Positions 7,655 to 17,291 are shown, counted from the stretch's first letter. The stretch: DNA of 64,000 bases from Haloferax litoreum (GCF_009674605.1 NZ_WKJO01000001.1:2728001-2792000), one strand, 5' to 3'. The notes: generated from the letters alone by a model not told the origin. Made by a program: numbers and translations.

Positions 7655-9451
7655 ATGGTCCTCGACGAGTTCTTCTTGTTTCCCCTCGGGCTCGTGGCAC
7701 TCCTCGGCGTCGTTCCACTCATCGTCCTCTACTTCCTGCGACCGGAACCGACGCGCCGAGTACTGCCCACGTTCCGGTTTCTCGCAGAATCTGCTGGACG
7801 AAGTGCGACGAACCCCCTCTTCGACAGATTGCTTCGGAGTCTCCTCCTCCTCATCCAACTGCTCGCTATCGTCGCCTTGGTCGCATCGCTCGCGACGCCG
7901 TACGTTCTGGTTCCGGAGTCCGAGACGGTCTCCGAGACAGTCGTCGTCCTCGACACCAGCGCGAGTATGGCCGTGCAGGACGGGGGTGGAACGCGATTCG
8001 ACCGTGCGCTCGGTGCTGCACGTGACGAAGTAACCGGAACCACCTCCATCGTCGCGGCAGGGTCGACTGCCGACGTGGTGGTTCGGCGGGGGAGCGGAAC
8101 CGACGCACGTGCAGCACTCGATGGCCTCGGCGTAACTGCCGTTCCGGGGGACCTCCGCACGGCGATTACGACGGCGACGACGATTGCCGGCGAGGACTCG
8201 CGTATCGTCGTTCTCAGTGACTTCGCAGACGACTCACCGTGGGAAGAGGCCGTCCGTGAGGCCCGTGCACGGGGACTCGTCGTCGAACTCCGCCAGTTCG
8301 CCGGCGGCGGCGCGAACAACGTCGGTATCGTCGACCGGCAGTTCTCGGGGACGAACGTCACCGTGACGGTCAAAAACTACGGCGATAGCCCGACTAGACG
8401 GTCGCTCTCGCTCGCTGGGGCCACAGAGCAGGTCGAACTCGACGCAGGTGGCGTCGCGACGGCGACGCTCCCAGTTCCTCCGGGTGGAGGCCAAGTCCAA
8501 CTCTCACCGGGTGATGGGTTCCCGACCGACGACAGATTGTACGTCGCCGCACCGGAGGACGCATCGATAGACGTACTCGTCCTCACGAACGACGAGAACC
8601 GATACCTCACGGCGGCGTTGTCGGTCATCCCAGAGGTGTCGCTGACGGTCGACAACCCACCGACGAGCGTCTCGTCGTCGTACGACGTCGTCATCTACAG
8701 CAACGTCAACCCCGGACGCCTGCTCAGGGGGAACGTCGATGCGGGGCGTGCCGTGCTCGCAGACGGCGGTGGCGTCGCGATACAGGCCCAAGAAGAGACG
8801 CCCAATTACGGTGACCTCCTCCTCGTCGCCCCCGAACGAATCGGTACGACACCGACGGTTCGGTCTGTCGAGGAACACGACGTAACCCGTGATATCACGT
8901 TCCCGCCACCGACCGAATACGTCGTCGGGGACCTCCGTGACGGAGAGTCACTGGTGACCGCGACCGATGGAACGTCGCTGGTCGCCATCTCTGACCGCGG
9001 TGACGGTCGAATCGTCTACTACGGGTTCATAGAAGAGCAGTCTGCGTTCAAGTTCAACTACCAGTACCCGGTGTTCTGGAAGCGCACCGTGTTCTACCTC
9101 GCCGGACGCTCGACACTGACCGAACTCAACCGGCCGACTGGGGGGTCACTCGGCGTCAGTCCGAACCAGACAGTCGAGACGCCGACCGGTCCCGCATCCG
9201 GGCCGGAGATTCGACTCGACGACGCCGGATTCTACCGTGTCGGTGACGAACGGTTCGCGGCATCGCTCCTCAGCGAATCGGAGTCGGACGTGGTCGCACC
9301 GTCGCTGACGGACGAAGCCGCGCCCGACGATTTCCCGACGAGAGTCGAAGAACGACTCGTTCCCGACCCGTTGACCGAGTGGGTCGTCTTCGTCGCTCTC
9401 GGCATCACGTTCCTCGAACTCGTCTACCTACGACAGCGGGGTGACCTCTGA
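7655..9451 (+). CDS. BatA-type membrane protein with von Willebrand factor A domain
   Basis: 598 residues. The ATG at 7655 starts directly at the conserved BatA N-terminal region: a hydrophobic segment (residues 5-25), an FLRPEPTRRVLPT loop and a second hydrophobic segment (about 55-80). The vWA domain follows with an intact metal-ion-dependent adhesion motif DTSAS near residue 100. A long beta-rich middle part resembles CARDB-type and glutamine-amidotransferase-like segments. A final membrane helix at about 570-590 is followed by a short charged tail. Most of the protein should face the outside. The frame is open upstream to 7466, but that extension does not look like protein. The gene heads a six-gene operon and overlaps the next by one base (TGATG). 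Confidence 0.85.
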   Translation: MVLDEFFLFPLGLVALLGVVPLIVLYFLRPEPTRRVLPTFRFLAESAGRSATNPLFDRLLRSLLLLIQLLAIVALVASLATPYVLVPESETVSETVVVLDTSASMAVQDGGGTRFDRALGAARDEVTGTTSIVAAGSTADVVVRRGSGTDARAALDGLGVTAVPGDLRTAITTATTIAGEDSRIVVLSDFADDSPWEEAVREARARGLVVELRQFAGGGANNVGIVDRQFSGTNVTVTVKNYGDSPTRRSLSLAGATEQVELDAGGVATATLPVPPGGGQVQLSPGDGFPTDDRLYVAAPEDASIDVLVLTNDENRYLTAALSVIPEVSLTVDNPPTSVSSSYDVVIYSNVNPGRLLRGNVDAGRAVLADGGGVAIQAQEETPNYGDLLLVAPERIGTTPTVRSVEEHDVTRDITFPPPTEYVVGDLRDGESLVTATDGTSLVAISDRGDGRIVYYGFIEEQSAFKFNYQYPVFWKRTVFYLAGRSTLTELNRPTGGSLGVSPNQTVETPTGPASGPEIRLDDAGFYRVGDERFAASLLSESESDVVAPSLTDEAAPDDFPTRVEERLVPDPLTEWVVFVALGITFLELVYLRQRGDL

Positions 9452-11826
9452 TGACGTTCGTCGCGTGGACGACCGAACTGGGTGACATCACGCTCGGACT
9501 GTCGAGGCCCCTGTTCCTCGTCGCCTTCCCAGTCGCCGTCGTCCTCACGTGGTTCCTCATCTTCGGCCGTGCGAACGGGACCGCTGGAACGCGGTCACGG
9601 CGCTTGCTGTTCGCCTCGCGCCTGTTCGTCGCACTCTTGCTGGTCGTCGCCGCCGCAGGTCCGTACACGATTACGACCAGAGAGACAGACGGCGACCCAC
9701 GAGTGACGCTCCTCGTCGACGAGTCCGACAGCATGACGGTGTCGTCCAGCATCGCAGAACAACTCGCAGAAGACATCGAAGACGAGGGGATTCCCGTGAC
9801 TGTCTCGACTATCGCCCGCGGCGACGAATCCGCCCTCGGCGAGGCGTTGGCCGCAAACCTCCGACCGGAGGGGACAGTCGTCCTCGTCTCCGACGGACGG
9901 GTGACGAGGGGGCGAAGTCTCGGGTCTGCCGCCTCCCTCGCGAGCGACCTGAACGCGACGGTGAGCGCGGTTCCCCCGACGACGAGCGACCGTGAACAGT
10001 ACGTCTCGGTGAGTGGCCCGTCGAAGACGAGTGTCGGCGTCGACAACGCGTTCCTCGCGCAGGTCAGTGGTATCTCCCCCGACGGTCCGTCTGACGTCGA
10101 ACTCGTCGTCGAAATCGACGGCGAGGAAGTCGCCCGCGAGACTGTCCAGTCGTCGGGTGGCATCCAGTTCACTCGGACGTTCAATTCGACCGGTGTCCAC
10201 CGAATCACCGCTCGAATCGACAGCGACGACCAGTTCGACCGAAACGACGTGTTCCGGAAGACGGTCCGCGTCGTCGAACCGCCGAAGGTACTCTACGTCT
10301 CGCGGAGCGCCTACCCATTCCGGTCGTACCTCTCTGAGTTGTACGAAGTCGACACCGCAGACCAGGTCCCCTCGGACCTCTCGCGGTACCACGCCGTCGT
10401 CCTTCAGGACGTTCACCGAGACGATGTCGGCGACGTGGACACACTCCAGCGGTTCGTCATCGACGGTGGTGGTCTCCTCGTCGTCGGTGGTCGCAACTCG
10501 TTCGAAAACGGTGAGTACGACGGTTCCAGTCTCGCGTCGATGCTCCCGGTCACGACTGGTGAAGGTGCGTCGCAGAGTACGAACCTCGTCTTCGCCATCG
10601 ACGTGTCCGGGAGCGCCGAGTCCGGCATGCGCGTCCAGAAGAGCGTCGCGCTCAACGCACTCGACCAACTCGGCGACGAGAATCAAGTTGGCATCGTCGG
10701 GTTCAACTACCGCGCGTACGAGGTTGCGCCGCTTCGCCCGATTGGACCGAATCGAGAGTCGACTGCCGACCTGATTCGTCGCCTCGAATCTGGCGGTGCG
10801 ACGGACATCGCTGTCGGACTTCGGGGGGCAGAACAGCAACTCGGCGAGCGTCGCGGGACGGTCATCCTCATCAGCGACGGTCAGGACCGGTTCGAAGACG
10901 CGGCAACCGTCGCCGACCAACTCGGCCGCAACGACATCCGCGTCATCGCTATCGGGACCGGACCGAGTCCGAACGAGAAGACGCTCCGTGAAATCGCCCG
11001 CGCGTCTGGCGGGAGTTACCTGCGCGCCGACGAGACGAATCGCCTGCGAATCCTCTTCGGCGGTGCTGACCGCCAGTACGCCGGCGACGGGTTGACCATC
11101 GTCGACCAGAACAACTTCGTCACCGCTGGGGTGGAGTTGACCGCGAACCCGGGCAACGTCAACGACGTGTCGATGCGTCGTGGAGCGTCGTTCCTCGTCG
11201 CGGCAGACGACGGGACGCCCGCGGTGGCGACGTGGCGCTACGGACTGGGCCGTGTGGCGACCATCACCTCCTACGGGGGCGATGGGTCGCTCGATGGACT
11301 CCTCAGTCGGCCTGACTCGTTGTTGCTCACGAAGTCGACGAACTACGTCATCGGTGACCCTGAGCGAAAAGCCGGGGGCGTGACGGATGTGAGCGACACC
11401 CGCGTAGGGTCGCCCGTCACCGTCGTCTACCGCGGAGAGGCACGCCCCGAAGCGACGGAGAACCTCTCGTTTTCGACGGTCGGTCCCGGCGTCTACGAGG
11501 CGACTATCGTTCCGACAGAACAGGGCTATCAGGACGTGCTCGACAGCGCGTTCGCGGTCAACTACCCCGTCGAGTACGGCGGATTCGGCACGTCACCAGC
11601 ACTCGAAGCGGCCGTCGCCGACACTGGCGGCCAACTGTACAGCGAGAACGAAGCCGCCGAAATAGCCACGTCTGCGCGCGACAATGCGTCGGGTGTGAAG
11701 CCCGTTCGCGACGACTGGGCGAGATACCTCGTCCTCAGCGCCTTCCTCGTGTACCTCGGAGAGACCCTCCTCCGGCGTCTTCAAGTGTATCGGGGTCGAA
11801 CCCAAAGTGAAGGTGGTTTGATATGA
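9451..11826 (+). CDS. Large membrane protein with two von Willebrand factor A domains
   Basis: 791 residues. Two hydrophobic segments at the N-terminus (about 15-37 and 50-72) precede a first vWA-like region with a DESDS metal motif near residue 90. A glutamine-amidotransferase-like segment (VVLQDVHRDDVG, GGGLLVVGGRNSFENG) occupies about 300-360. A second, canonical vWA domain begins at DVSGS near 383 and continues through GGATDIAVGLRGA and VILISDGQDRFEDA. A C-terminal membrane helix lies near 760. Architecture and position match the second Bat-type protein of MoxR/Bat systems. It overlaps the coiled-coil gene by 4 bp (ATGA). Bat proteins are thought to act with MoxR in envelope or stress functions; the client here is unknown. 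Confidence 0.85.
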   Translation: MTFVAWTTELGDITLGLSRPLFLVAFPVAVVLTWFLIFGRANGTAGTRSRRLLFASRLFVALLLVVAAAGPYTITTRETDGDPRVTLLVDESDSMTVSSSIAEQLAEDIEDEGIPVTVSTIARGDESALGEALAANLRPEGTVVLVSDGRVTRGRSLGSAASLASDLNATVSAVPPTTSDREQYVSVSGPSKTSVGVDNAFLAQVSGISPDGPSDVELVVEIDGEEVARETVQSSGGIQFTRTFNSTGVHRITARIDSDDQFDRNDVFRKTVRVVEPPKVLYVSRSAYPFRSYLSELYEVDTADQVPSDLSRYHAVVLQDVHRDDVGDVDTLQRFVIDGGGLLVVGGRNSFENGEYDGSSLASMLPVTTGEGASQSTNLVFAIDVSGSAESGMRVQKSVALNALDQLGDENQVGIVGFNYRAYEVAPLRPIGPNRESTADLIRRLESGGATDIAVGLRGAEQQLGERRGTVILISDGQDRFEDAATVADQLGRNDIRVIAIGTGPSPNEKTLREIARASGGSYLRADETNRLRILFGGADRQYAGDGLTIVDQNNFVTAGVELTANPGNVNDVSMRRGASFLVAADDGTPAVATWRYGLGRVATITSYGGDGSLDGLLSRPDSLLLTKSTNYVIGDPERKAGGVTDVSDTRVGSPVTVVYRGEARPEATENLSFSTVGPGVYEATIVPTEQGYQDVLDSAFAVNYPVEYGGFGTSPALEAAVADTGGQLYSENEAAEIATSARDNASGVKPVRDDWARYLVLSAFLVYLGETLLRRLQVYRGRTQSEGGLI

Positions 11827-12464
11827 GTTCCATCGGCCGGTCCCTGAACCTCGGCCTCGTTGCCCTCGTCGTCCTCCTCACCGCTGGAACCGTCGGTGCG
11901 ACGATGTTCTACCAACATTCCGTCGACACGCTCGACCAGCAAAACGAGCAGTTGCGGGAGCAAAACGAAGCGTTAGAGACTGACCTTTCACAGACCAGAC
12001 AGAACCTCTCGGTGGCCAACGAAGAACTGGCCAACCTGAACGATAGCCTCGAACGGACGCGCGGCGACGTGTCGCAAGTCTCGACGAACCTCGAAGACAC
12101 CGAGGCGAGACTCGATTCGACACAGACCGAACTCGAGTCGACTCGTGCGGTACTGACGCAGACTGAAGAAGAACTCAGTACCTCTCGGAACCGTATCGAT
12201 GCACTCGTCGCCGACTTGAACGACCGGAGAGCGATTCAGGAGCGACTGGAGACCGAACTCAGCACGCTCGAACGGGTGAACGAAGACCTGGAATCGGCGA
12301 ACGACAACCTCGAATCCCAAATCGACAACCTCGAAACCGACGTCGAACTGCTTGGAGCGGAAATCGACCGCCTCGAACAGCGTGTCGACCGCCTCGAATC
12401 AGACCTTCAATCTGCGTGTGCGGCCATCGAGGGCGACAAACCCCCTGCGTGTGATGGCGTCTGA
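11823..12464 (+). CDS. Membrane-anchored coiled-coil protein
   Basis: 213 residues. One membrane helix (about 8-30) is followed by nearly 165 residues of heptad-rich coiled coil dominated by Leu, Glu, Asn, Arg and Asp (for example LEDTEARLDSTQTELEST). A short tail contains two cysteines (CAAIEGDKPPAC), which could form a disulfide if it is outside the cell. It is coupled by an ATGA overlap to the double-vWA gene and overlaps the next gene by 11 bp, so it belongs to the MoxR/vWA operon. In bacterial Bat operons a TPR protein often takes this place; a coiled coil is an alternative scaffold. No enzymatic motif is visible. Confidence 0.85.
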   Translation: MSSIGRSLNLGLVALVVLLTAGTVGATMFYQHSVDTLDQQNEQLREQNEALETDLSQTRQNLSVANEELANLNDSLERTRGDVSQVSTNLEDTEARLDSTQTELESTRAVLTQTEEELSTSRNRIDALVADLNDRRAIQERLETELSTLERVNEDLESANDNLESQIDNLETDVELLGAEIDRLEQRVDRLESDLQSACAAIEGDKPPACDGV

Positions 12465-13353
12465 ATATCCCTCCTCCGACGACCCGAACGCCTCACCGTC
12501 AGCGACTGCTGCCGACCACCGTGCCAAGATGGCCACTGCCGTCGCCGACGTTCGACGCGAGGTCAAGAAGGCCGCAGTCGTCCCGAGTATCGTCGATGCC
12601 GCAGCGGTGACACTTCTCGCAAACGTCGTGTTGCGAGTCGTCGAGCTGCCGTTTTCGGACTCGCTCTCACTCGCGCGACTCCCCGTCGTCGACACGACTG
12701 CGATGGTCCACGTGGCCGTCCCAATCGCACTCGTCCTCGGACTCCTCGTCGCCGTCGCCGAGTACACACTGCGGATGTGGGAACCGCCAGTCGAACAGTT
12801 CGAGCAGGTCAACCCGTCGGTGGCCGAAGCCTTGCGGACTGCCCGCGATACGATGTCGTCCGACACCACCTCGGAGATGACGCTCGCACTCTACGACGAC
12901 GTTACCACTCGGCTGAAGTCGACGTCGTCAGTGGAGTTGCTCCCGACCCGACGTGTCTTTTTGACGCTGGTGTTCGCACTCCTGCTCTCGGTTGCGAGCA
13001 TACAGGTCGCTATCGAGGACATCCAACTCGACGTGCCCGGTGGACAAGCAGGCGACGGTGGGAACGAACTCGACGCGCAGGACCCATCGACCGAACTCCA
13101 GAACGGGAGTGCAATCCTCGGGGACCCCGAAGACGTGACCGCCGGGTCCGAAGAACTCAACGCGACGCTGTCCGGGGTGAGCGGTGGCAGTGACGACCCG
13201 AGTTCGTCCGCGGCGGCTTACGACTCGACTGGATTCAGCGGTGAGTCTGGCGTCGAGAGTCAACGCGCTGGCTACCTCGAAGACGACACCCTCGAAGAGG
13301 CCGAACTGATTCGCAACTACACCCTCAAGATACGTGACCAAGACGATGAGTGA
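12454..13353 (+). CDS. Haloarchaeal membrane protein (DUF7502-like) of the MoxR/vWA operon
   Basis: 299 residues from the ATG at 12454, which lies inside the end of the coiled-coil gene. Hydrophobic segments fall at about 45-68, 82-105 and 168-188; a disordered, Ser/Gly/Asp-rich region (about 195-270) and an acidic C-terminus follow. I remember comparable haloarchaeal proteins labelled DUF7502, but that assignment is from memory. Its stop overlaps the MoxR start (13346), so all six genes of this cluster are translationally linked. It is a candidate membrane partner of the MoxR ATPase. Confidence 0.75.
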   Translation: MASEYPSSDDPNASPSATAADHRAKMATAVADVRREVKKAAVVPSIVDAAAVTLLANVVLRVVELPFSDSLSLARLPVVDTTAMVHVAVPIALVLGLLVAVAEYTLRMWEPPVEQFEQVNPSVAEALRTARDTMSSDTTSEMTLALYDDVTTRLKSTSSVELLPTRRVFLTLVFALLLSVASIQVAIEDIQLDVPGGQAGDGGNELDAQDPSTELQNGSAILGDPEDVTAGSEELNATLSGVSGGSDDPSSSAAAYDSTGFSGESGVESQRAGYLEDDTLEEAELIRNYTLKIRDQDDE

Positions 13354-14365
13354 CGAACACAACTGGAATCCCGCAGACGACGCCGAAACGAAACTCTCGG
13401 ACGATATCGACCGAGCGAACACGACTCTCGAAGACCTGACCATCGAAGACCTCCAGTCGAGCGTCGCGTCGGTCACAGACGAAGTCGGAAAACGAATCAT
13501 CGGACAGGAAGACGTCGTCGAACGACTCTTGGTCTGCGTCCTCTGTGACGGTAACGCGCTCCTCGAATCCAACCCCGGCCTCGGGAAGACGACACTCGTG
13601 CGGACCCTCGCGGCGGCGACCGACCTGCAATTCTCGCGCGTCCAGAACACGCCCGACCTGATGCCGTCCGACATCACCGGGACCGAGATTATTCGGGAGA
13701 CGCCGGAGGGCCGAGAGTTCGTCTTCGAGCGCGGGCCAATCTTCGCCAACGTCGTCCTCGCCGACGAGATAAACCGCGCGACGCCGAAGACCCAGTCCGC
13801 GCTCCTCGAAGCGATGCAAGAAAAGCAGGTGACGGCCGCCGGCCACACCTACACGCTCCCCAGACCGTTCTTCGTCCTCGCGACGCAGAACCCCATCGAC
13901 CAAGGTGGGACGTACCCACTTCCGGAGGCACAGACCGACCGCTTCCTGATGAAAATCCTCGTCGATTATCCGGACTTCGACGACGAACGGACTATCGTCA
14001 AGCAGTACGCAGAAGGTGCGGTCCTCCCCGATGTCGAACGCGTGCTTCCGCGGATGCACCTCCTCGCCGCCCAAGAACTCGTCCGAAAGGTCCCCATCGC
14101 CGACGACATCCGCGACCGAACCATCGAGTTGGTCCGGCGGACCCGAGAAGACGAGGCAATCGAATTCGGTGCCAGTCCCCGCGCGAGCATGGCACTCGTC
14201 CTCGCCGCGAAGGCGCGAGCCTTCGTCAACGGTCGAACGTACGTCTCGTGGGAAGACGTTGCCGAGATGGCGGCACCAGTCATTCGACACCGCATCATCC
14301 TCGACTTCCGCGCGGAACGCGAGGGCCTCACGCCCGACGACGTGGTCCAGCGACTGTTGGAATGA
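13346..14365 (+). CDS. MoxR-type AAA+ ATPase
   Basis: 339 residues. After an acidic N-terminal helix the AAA+ core carries IIGQEDVVERLL (51-62), the Walker A motif NPGLGKTT (76-83), Walker B VVLADEINRATPKTQ (136-150), sensor 1 in VLATQNPIDQGGTYPLPEAQ, and the C-terminal lid with ASPRASMAL. MoxR ATPases act as chaperones that remodel or load metals into vWA-containing partners, two of which are encoded upstream. It is in the cytoplasm and probably works with the membrane complex through the DUF58 protein. The start at 13346 overlaps the previous stop; the next gene overlaps by ATGA. Confidence 0.95.
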   Translation: MSDEHNWNPADDAETKLSDDIDRANTTLEDLTIEDLQSSVASVTDEVGKRIIGQEDVVERLLVCVLCDGNALLESNPGLGKTTLVRTLAAATDLQFSRVQNTPDLMPSDITGTEIIRETPEGREFVFERGPIFANVVLADEINRATPKTQSALLEAMQEKQVTAAGHTYTLPRPFFVLATQNPIDQGGTYPLPEAQTDRFLMKILVDYPDFDDERTIVKQYAEGAVLPDVERVLPRMHLLAAQELVRKVPIADDIRDRTIELVRRTREDEAIEFGASPRASMALVLAAKARAFVNGRTYVSWEDVAEMAAPVIRHRIILDFRAEREGLTPDDVVQRLLE

Positions 14366-15252
14366 TAGACCCCGACTTCCTCGACGAACTCGACCGATTC
14401 GACACGGCGCTGAAGCGTACCTCGAACGCACCGCTTCAGGGCGACCAGCAGTCCCCAGACGTGGGTGAGGGCCTCACCTTCAGCGACTACCGGCGGTACG
14501 TCGCGGGCGACGACCCTCGACTCATCGACTGGCGAGTCTTCGCTCGAACAGAGGAGTTGTTCATCAAGCGATTCGAGGCAGAACGAAACCTGACCCTGCA
14601 CGTCCTCCTCGACGCCACGGCGTCGATGGATTTCGGCGACGGTGACCGCAACAAGTTCGAGTACGCCGCGAAACTCGGTCTGGGCTTTTGTCACCTCACG
14701 GCCGAGGACCACAACGACTTCCAGTTCTCCCTCATCGGCGAGTTACCCGACCGAATCGACACCGACACCTCGACACAGGGTGAGGTGCTTCGACTCGTCG
14801 ACCACCTGAACCAGACGACACCGAGTGGCGACGGCGACATCAAGACGGCCCTCGAAGCGTACGCCGACACGATTCACTCGCGTTCGCTCGTCCTTGTCGT
14901 CAGCGACTTCCTGTTCGACCCCGACGACATCGCGGACGGACTCGGCGCACTCTCCCGAAACGACGTGCTCGTCGCACAGGTACTGACGCCCGAAGAACTC
15001 GGGCCGGCGACGACTGGCGACGCAATCTTCGAAGACCCGGAGTCCGACGAGACGCGACGGACCTACTTCGGCGGGACGGCGGCACGACGCTACGGCGACC
15101 GACTCCGTGACCACCTCGACGCCGTCGACGAACGGTGCCGTATCCTCGGCGTCGAACGCGAACTAATCGATACGGGCAGCGACTTCTTCGACACGTTTGC
15201 GAGACTCTGGCTCGGTGCTCGACTCGGCGGCGAGCGTCGTGTCAAGCGATGA
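14362..15252 (+). CDS. DUF58 (vWA-like) protein, MoxR partner
   Basis: 296 residues beginning at the ATG coupled to the MoxR stop. The DUF58 signature is clear: FSDYRRYVAGDDPRLIDWRV followed by ARTEELFIKRFEAE, then a vWA-like core whose metal motif is DATASM. No membrane helix is visible, so it is probably cytoplasmic, as most DUF58 partners of MoxR are. It is the last gene of the operon. The order vWA-vWA-coiled coil-DUF7502-MoxR-DUF58 is the reverse of the usual bacterial order, in which MoxR comes first. Confidence 0.92.
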   Translation: MIDPDFLDELDRFDTALKRTSNAPLQGDQQSPDVGEGLTFSDYRRYVAGDDPRLIDWRVFARTEELFIKRFEAERNLTLHVLLDATASMDFGDGDRNKFEYAAKLGLGFCHLTAEDHNDFQFSLIGELPDRIDTDTSTQGEVLRLVDHLNQTTPSGDGDIKTALEAYADTIHSRSLVLVVSDFLFDPDDIADGLGALSRNDVLVAQVLTPEELGPATTGDAIFEDPESDETRRTYFGGTAARRYGDRLRDHLDAVDERCRILGVERELIDTGSDFFDTFARLWLGARLGGERRVKR

Positions 15253-15330
15253 CGACCGTTCCCACTCTGCACCGCGGTCGGTCTCGCCGCGGACGGCGCG
15301 CTTTTCACGACTGGAACTGACCACTCTCCT

Positions 15331-16569
15331 GTGACGGATACGCAGGAACGTCGGGTCGTCGGCCTCGTCGCCGGGTCGCACGTCGTCAACCACGCCTACT
15401 TGGTCGCGCTCGCGCCGGTCATCGGTGCCGTCGCGGCGGAGTTCGACGTGAGCATCGCGGCAGTCGGCCTCGCAATCGGCGTCCAAGGGGGCGTCGTGAC
15501 GCTCTTACAACTCCCGTTCGGGTACCTCTCTGACACCAAGAGTCGCACGCTCGTCCTCGCCATCTCGCTCGTCGTCGGGACACTGGGCATCGTCGCGACG
15601 GCGTTCGCCCCGACCTATCGATGGCTGTTGGTCTCGCAGGCCCTCCTCGGTGTCGGTATCGCGGGCCACCACCCTGCGCACTATCCACTCCTCGCCACCG
15701 CCTCGTCGGAGACGAATCGCGGCCGCGCGTATTCCTTGCACGCACTCGGCGGGTCGCTCGGGTTCGCCGTCCCGTACGCAATCGCGGCGGGAACCGACTT
15801 CCTCGGCTTCGACTGGCGCTGGGTCATCGGCATCGTCGCGGTCCTCGGCGCGGGGTTCGCACTCGTCGCACTCCCGGTCGCCCGCGGGTTCGCACCGCGA
15901 ATCGCCCGACCGGCAACGCCCGAACAGCCATCGTCTCGCCCGTCCCTCGCGGGTGTCCGCCGCGGTGCGCTCGCACTCGTTAAATCGTCCGGGTTGATGG
16001 GTCTCGCCCTGCTGTCGTTCCTCACCTCGGCGGCGGCGTGGTGTATCAGGACGTACTCCCCGCAACTCCTCTCCGACGGGTATGGTCTCGCACCCGGCAC
16101 CGCGAACCTCCTCGTCTCCGGGATGCTCGTGACCGGTGCGGGAATGATTCTTCTCGGTGGCACGCTCACCGACCGAATCGGCCCCGGAGACGTTGCGCTC
16201 GGTGGCTACGCGGCACTCGCCGGCCTCGCAGCACTCCTCGCCAGTGGGTCGCTCCCGCTCGCACTTCTCGTCTTGGTACTCCCGTTCAGTGGGACGATTA
16301 GCGTCTCCCGGCCGGCACGCTCGACGCTCGCCGACCGACTCTCCGAGCGGAGTGACCTCGGCAAGAACTTCGCCGTCGTCACTATCGGCATCTCGCTGGG
16401 CGGTGCCATCGCCCCGCCCGCCTTCGGGGCACTCATCGACCTCGGGAGCGTCGAGGCGGCGTTCGGCGTCGTCGCCGTCCTCGGCGTCGTCTCACTCGGA
16501 CTCACGCAGTGGTTGCTCGGGCACGTCGATGGGTCGGCGAGAGACCCAGAGGCCGCCGCGAGTGACTAG
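15331..16569 (+). CDS. MFS transporter, fosmidomycin-resistance-like
   Basis: 412 residues with about twelve membrane helices. The opening VAGSHVVNHAYLVALAPVIG and the fourth-helix region GVGIAGHHPAHYPLL resemble the Fsr (fosmidomycin resistance) branch of the major facilitator superfamily. The motif-A loop after helix 2 is GYLSDTKSR. The start is a GTG at 15331, since no ATG fits upstream of the first helix. The substrate is unknown; drug or small-metabolite export is typical of the branch. It follows the DUF58 gene by 78 bp and may or may not share its transcript. Confidence 0.85.
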   Translation: MTDTQERRVVGLVAGSHVVNHAYLVALAPVIGAVAAEFDVSIAAVGLAIGVQGGVVTLLQLPFGYLSDTKSRTLVLAISLVVGTLGIVATAFAPTYRWLLVSQALLGVGIAGHHPAHYPLLATASSETNRGRAYSLHALGGSLGFAVPYAIAAGTDFLGFDWRWVIGIVAVLGAGFALVALPVARGFAPRIARPATPEQPSSRPSLAGVRRGALALVKSSGLMGLALLSFLTSAAAWCIRTYSPQLLSDGYGLAPGTANLLVSGMLVTGAGMILLGGTLTDRIGPGDVALGGYAALAGLAALLASGSLPLALLVLVLPFSGTISVSRPARSTLADRLSERSDLGKNFAVVTIGISLGGAIAPPAFGALIDLGSVEAAFGVVAVLGVVSLGLTQWLLGHVDGSARDPEAAASD

Positions 16570-16735
16570 CGCTGCGCTCGGTCCGAATCCGCCTGAGGAA
16601 AGTCGCTGGGACGAACACGGCGAGTGGTGAAACCGTTGCGAGTGCTCTCACCCGATTAGTTTCTCTGTGGACGTTCGTGACGGGAAGAATCCATTACTAA
16701 GCCACCTCTCGGCGTCTGTTCTAGTGGTGGTAGAG

Positions 16736-17182
16736 ATGGCGACACTTACCGAGAAGGAACAACAGAACAGGGAGACAGCACTTCGAGTGGCAGAAGAACT
16801 GTGGAACAAGCGCGACTACGGCATCGTGGACACCGAGTACGACCCTCTCATCGAGATGCATACGTTCTCCGAACCGGACGCAATCGTCGGGGCGCAAGCA
16901 GTCAAAGACTTCGCACAGAAGTACCACGACGCGTTCTCCGACTTCCACGTCGAACTGTACGACCTGCTGGCCGTGGACGACCACGTCTACGCGCGGTACC
17001 ACATGACCGGGACGCACGATGGGACACTCGTAACCCCGTCCGGGGATATCCCGCCGACCCACCGCAAGATGGACACGTGGGGACTCGTCGAATCACGCTT
17101 CGAGGGCGGACTCTGTGTCGAAGAGTGGAACAGCACCGATCAGATGACGCTTATGCGGCAACTGGGCGTCGTGCCCGAGTGA
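16736..17182 (+). CDS. SnoaL-like (ester cyclase / NTF2-fold) protein, copy 1
   Basis: 148 residues with the fold of SnoaL-type polyketide cyclases and related NTF2-like proteins: an N-terminal helix (EELWNKRDYGIVD), YHDAFSDFHVELYD, and the C-terminal RFEGGLCVEEWNSTDQMTLMRQLG. Enzymatic activity cannot be inferred, since many proteins of this fold bind small ligands or act as hydrolases or isomerases. The ATG at 16736 makes it the same length as the neighbour at 17292, with which I count about 71% identity without gaps, so the two arose by tandem duplication. The upstream 167 bp (16570-16735) hold an AT-rich ATTACTAA at about 16692 that could be a promoter. Confidence 0.85.
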   Translation: MATLTEKEQQNRETALRVAEELWNKRDYGIVDTEYDPLIEMHTFSEPDAIVGAQAVKDFAQKYHDAFSDFHVELYDLLAVDDHVYARYHMTGTHDGTLVTPSGDIPPTHRKMDTWGLVESRFEGGLCVEEWNSTDQMTLMRQLGVVPE

Positions 17183-17291
17183 CCGCCGTTCTGGTCGGAC
17201 GTGTTCATATTTCTATTCGCCTTCGTCTTTCATGACAGCAAGAATACACAATTATGTCGACACCTCGCGTCTGTACGACTGGTGACAACTG

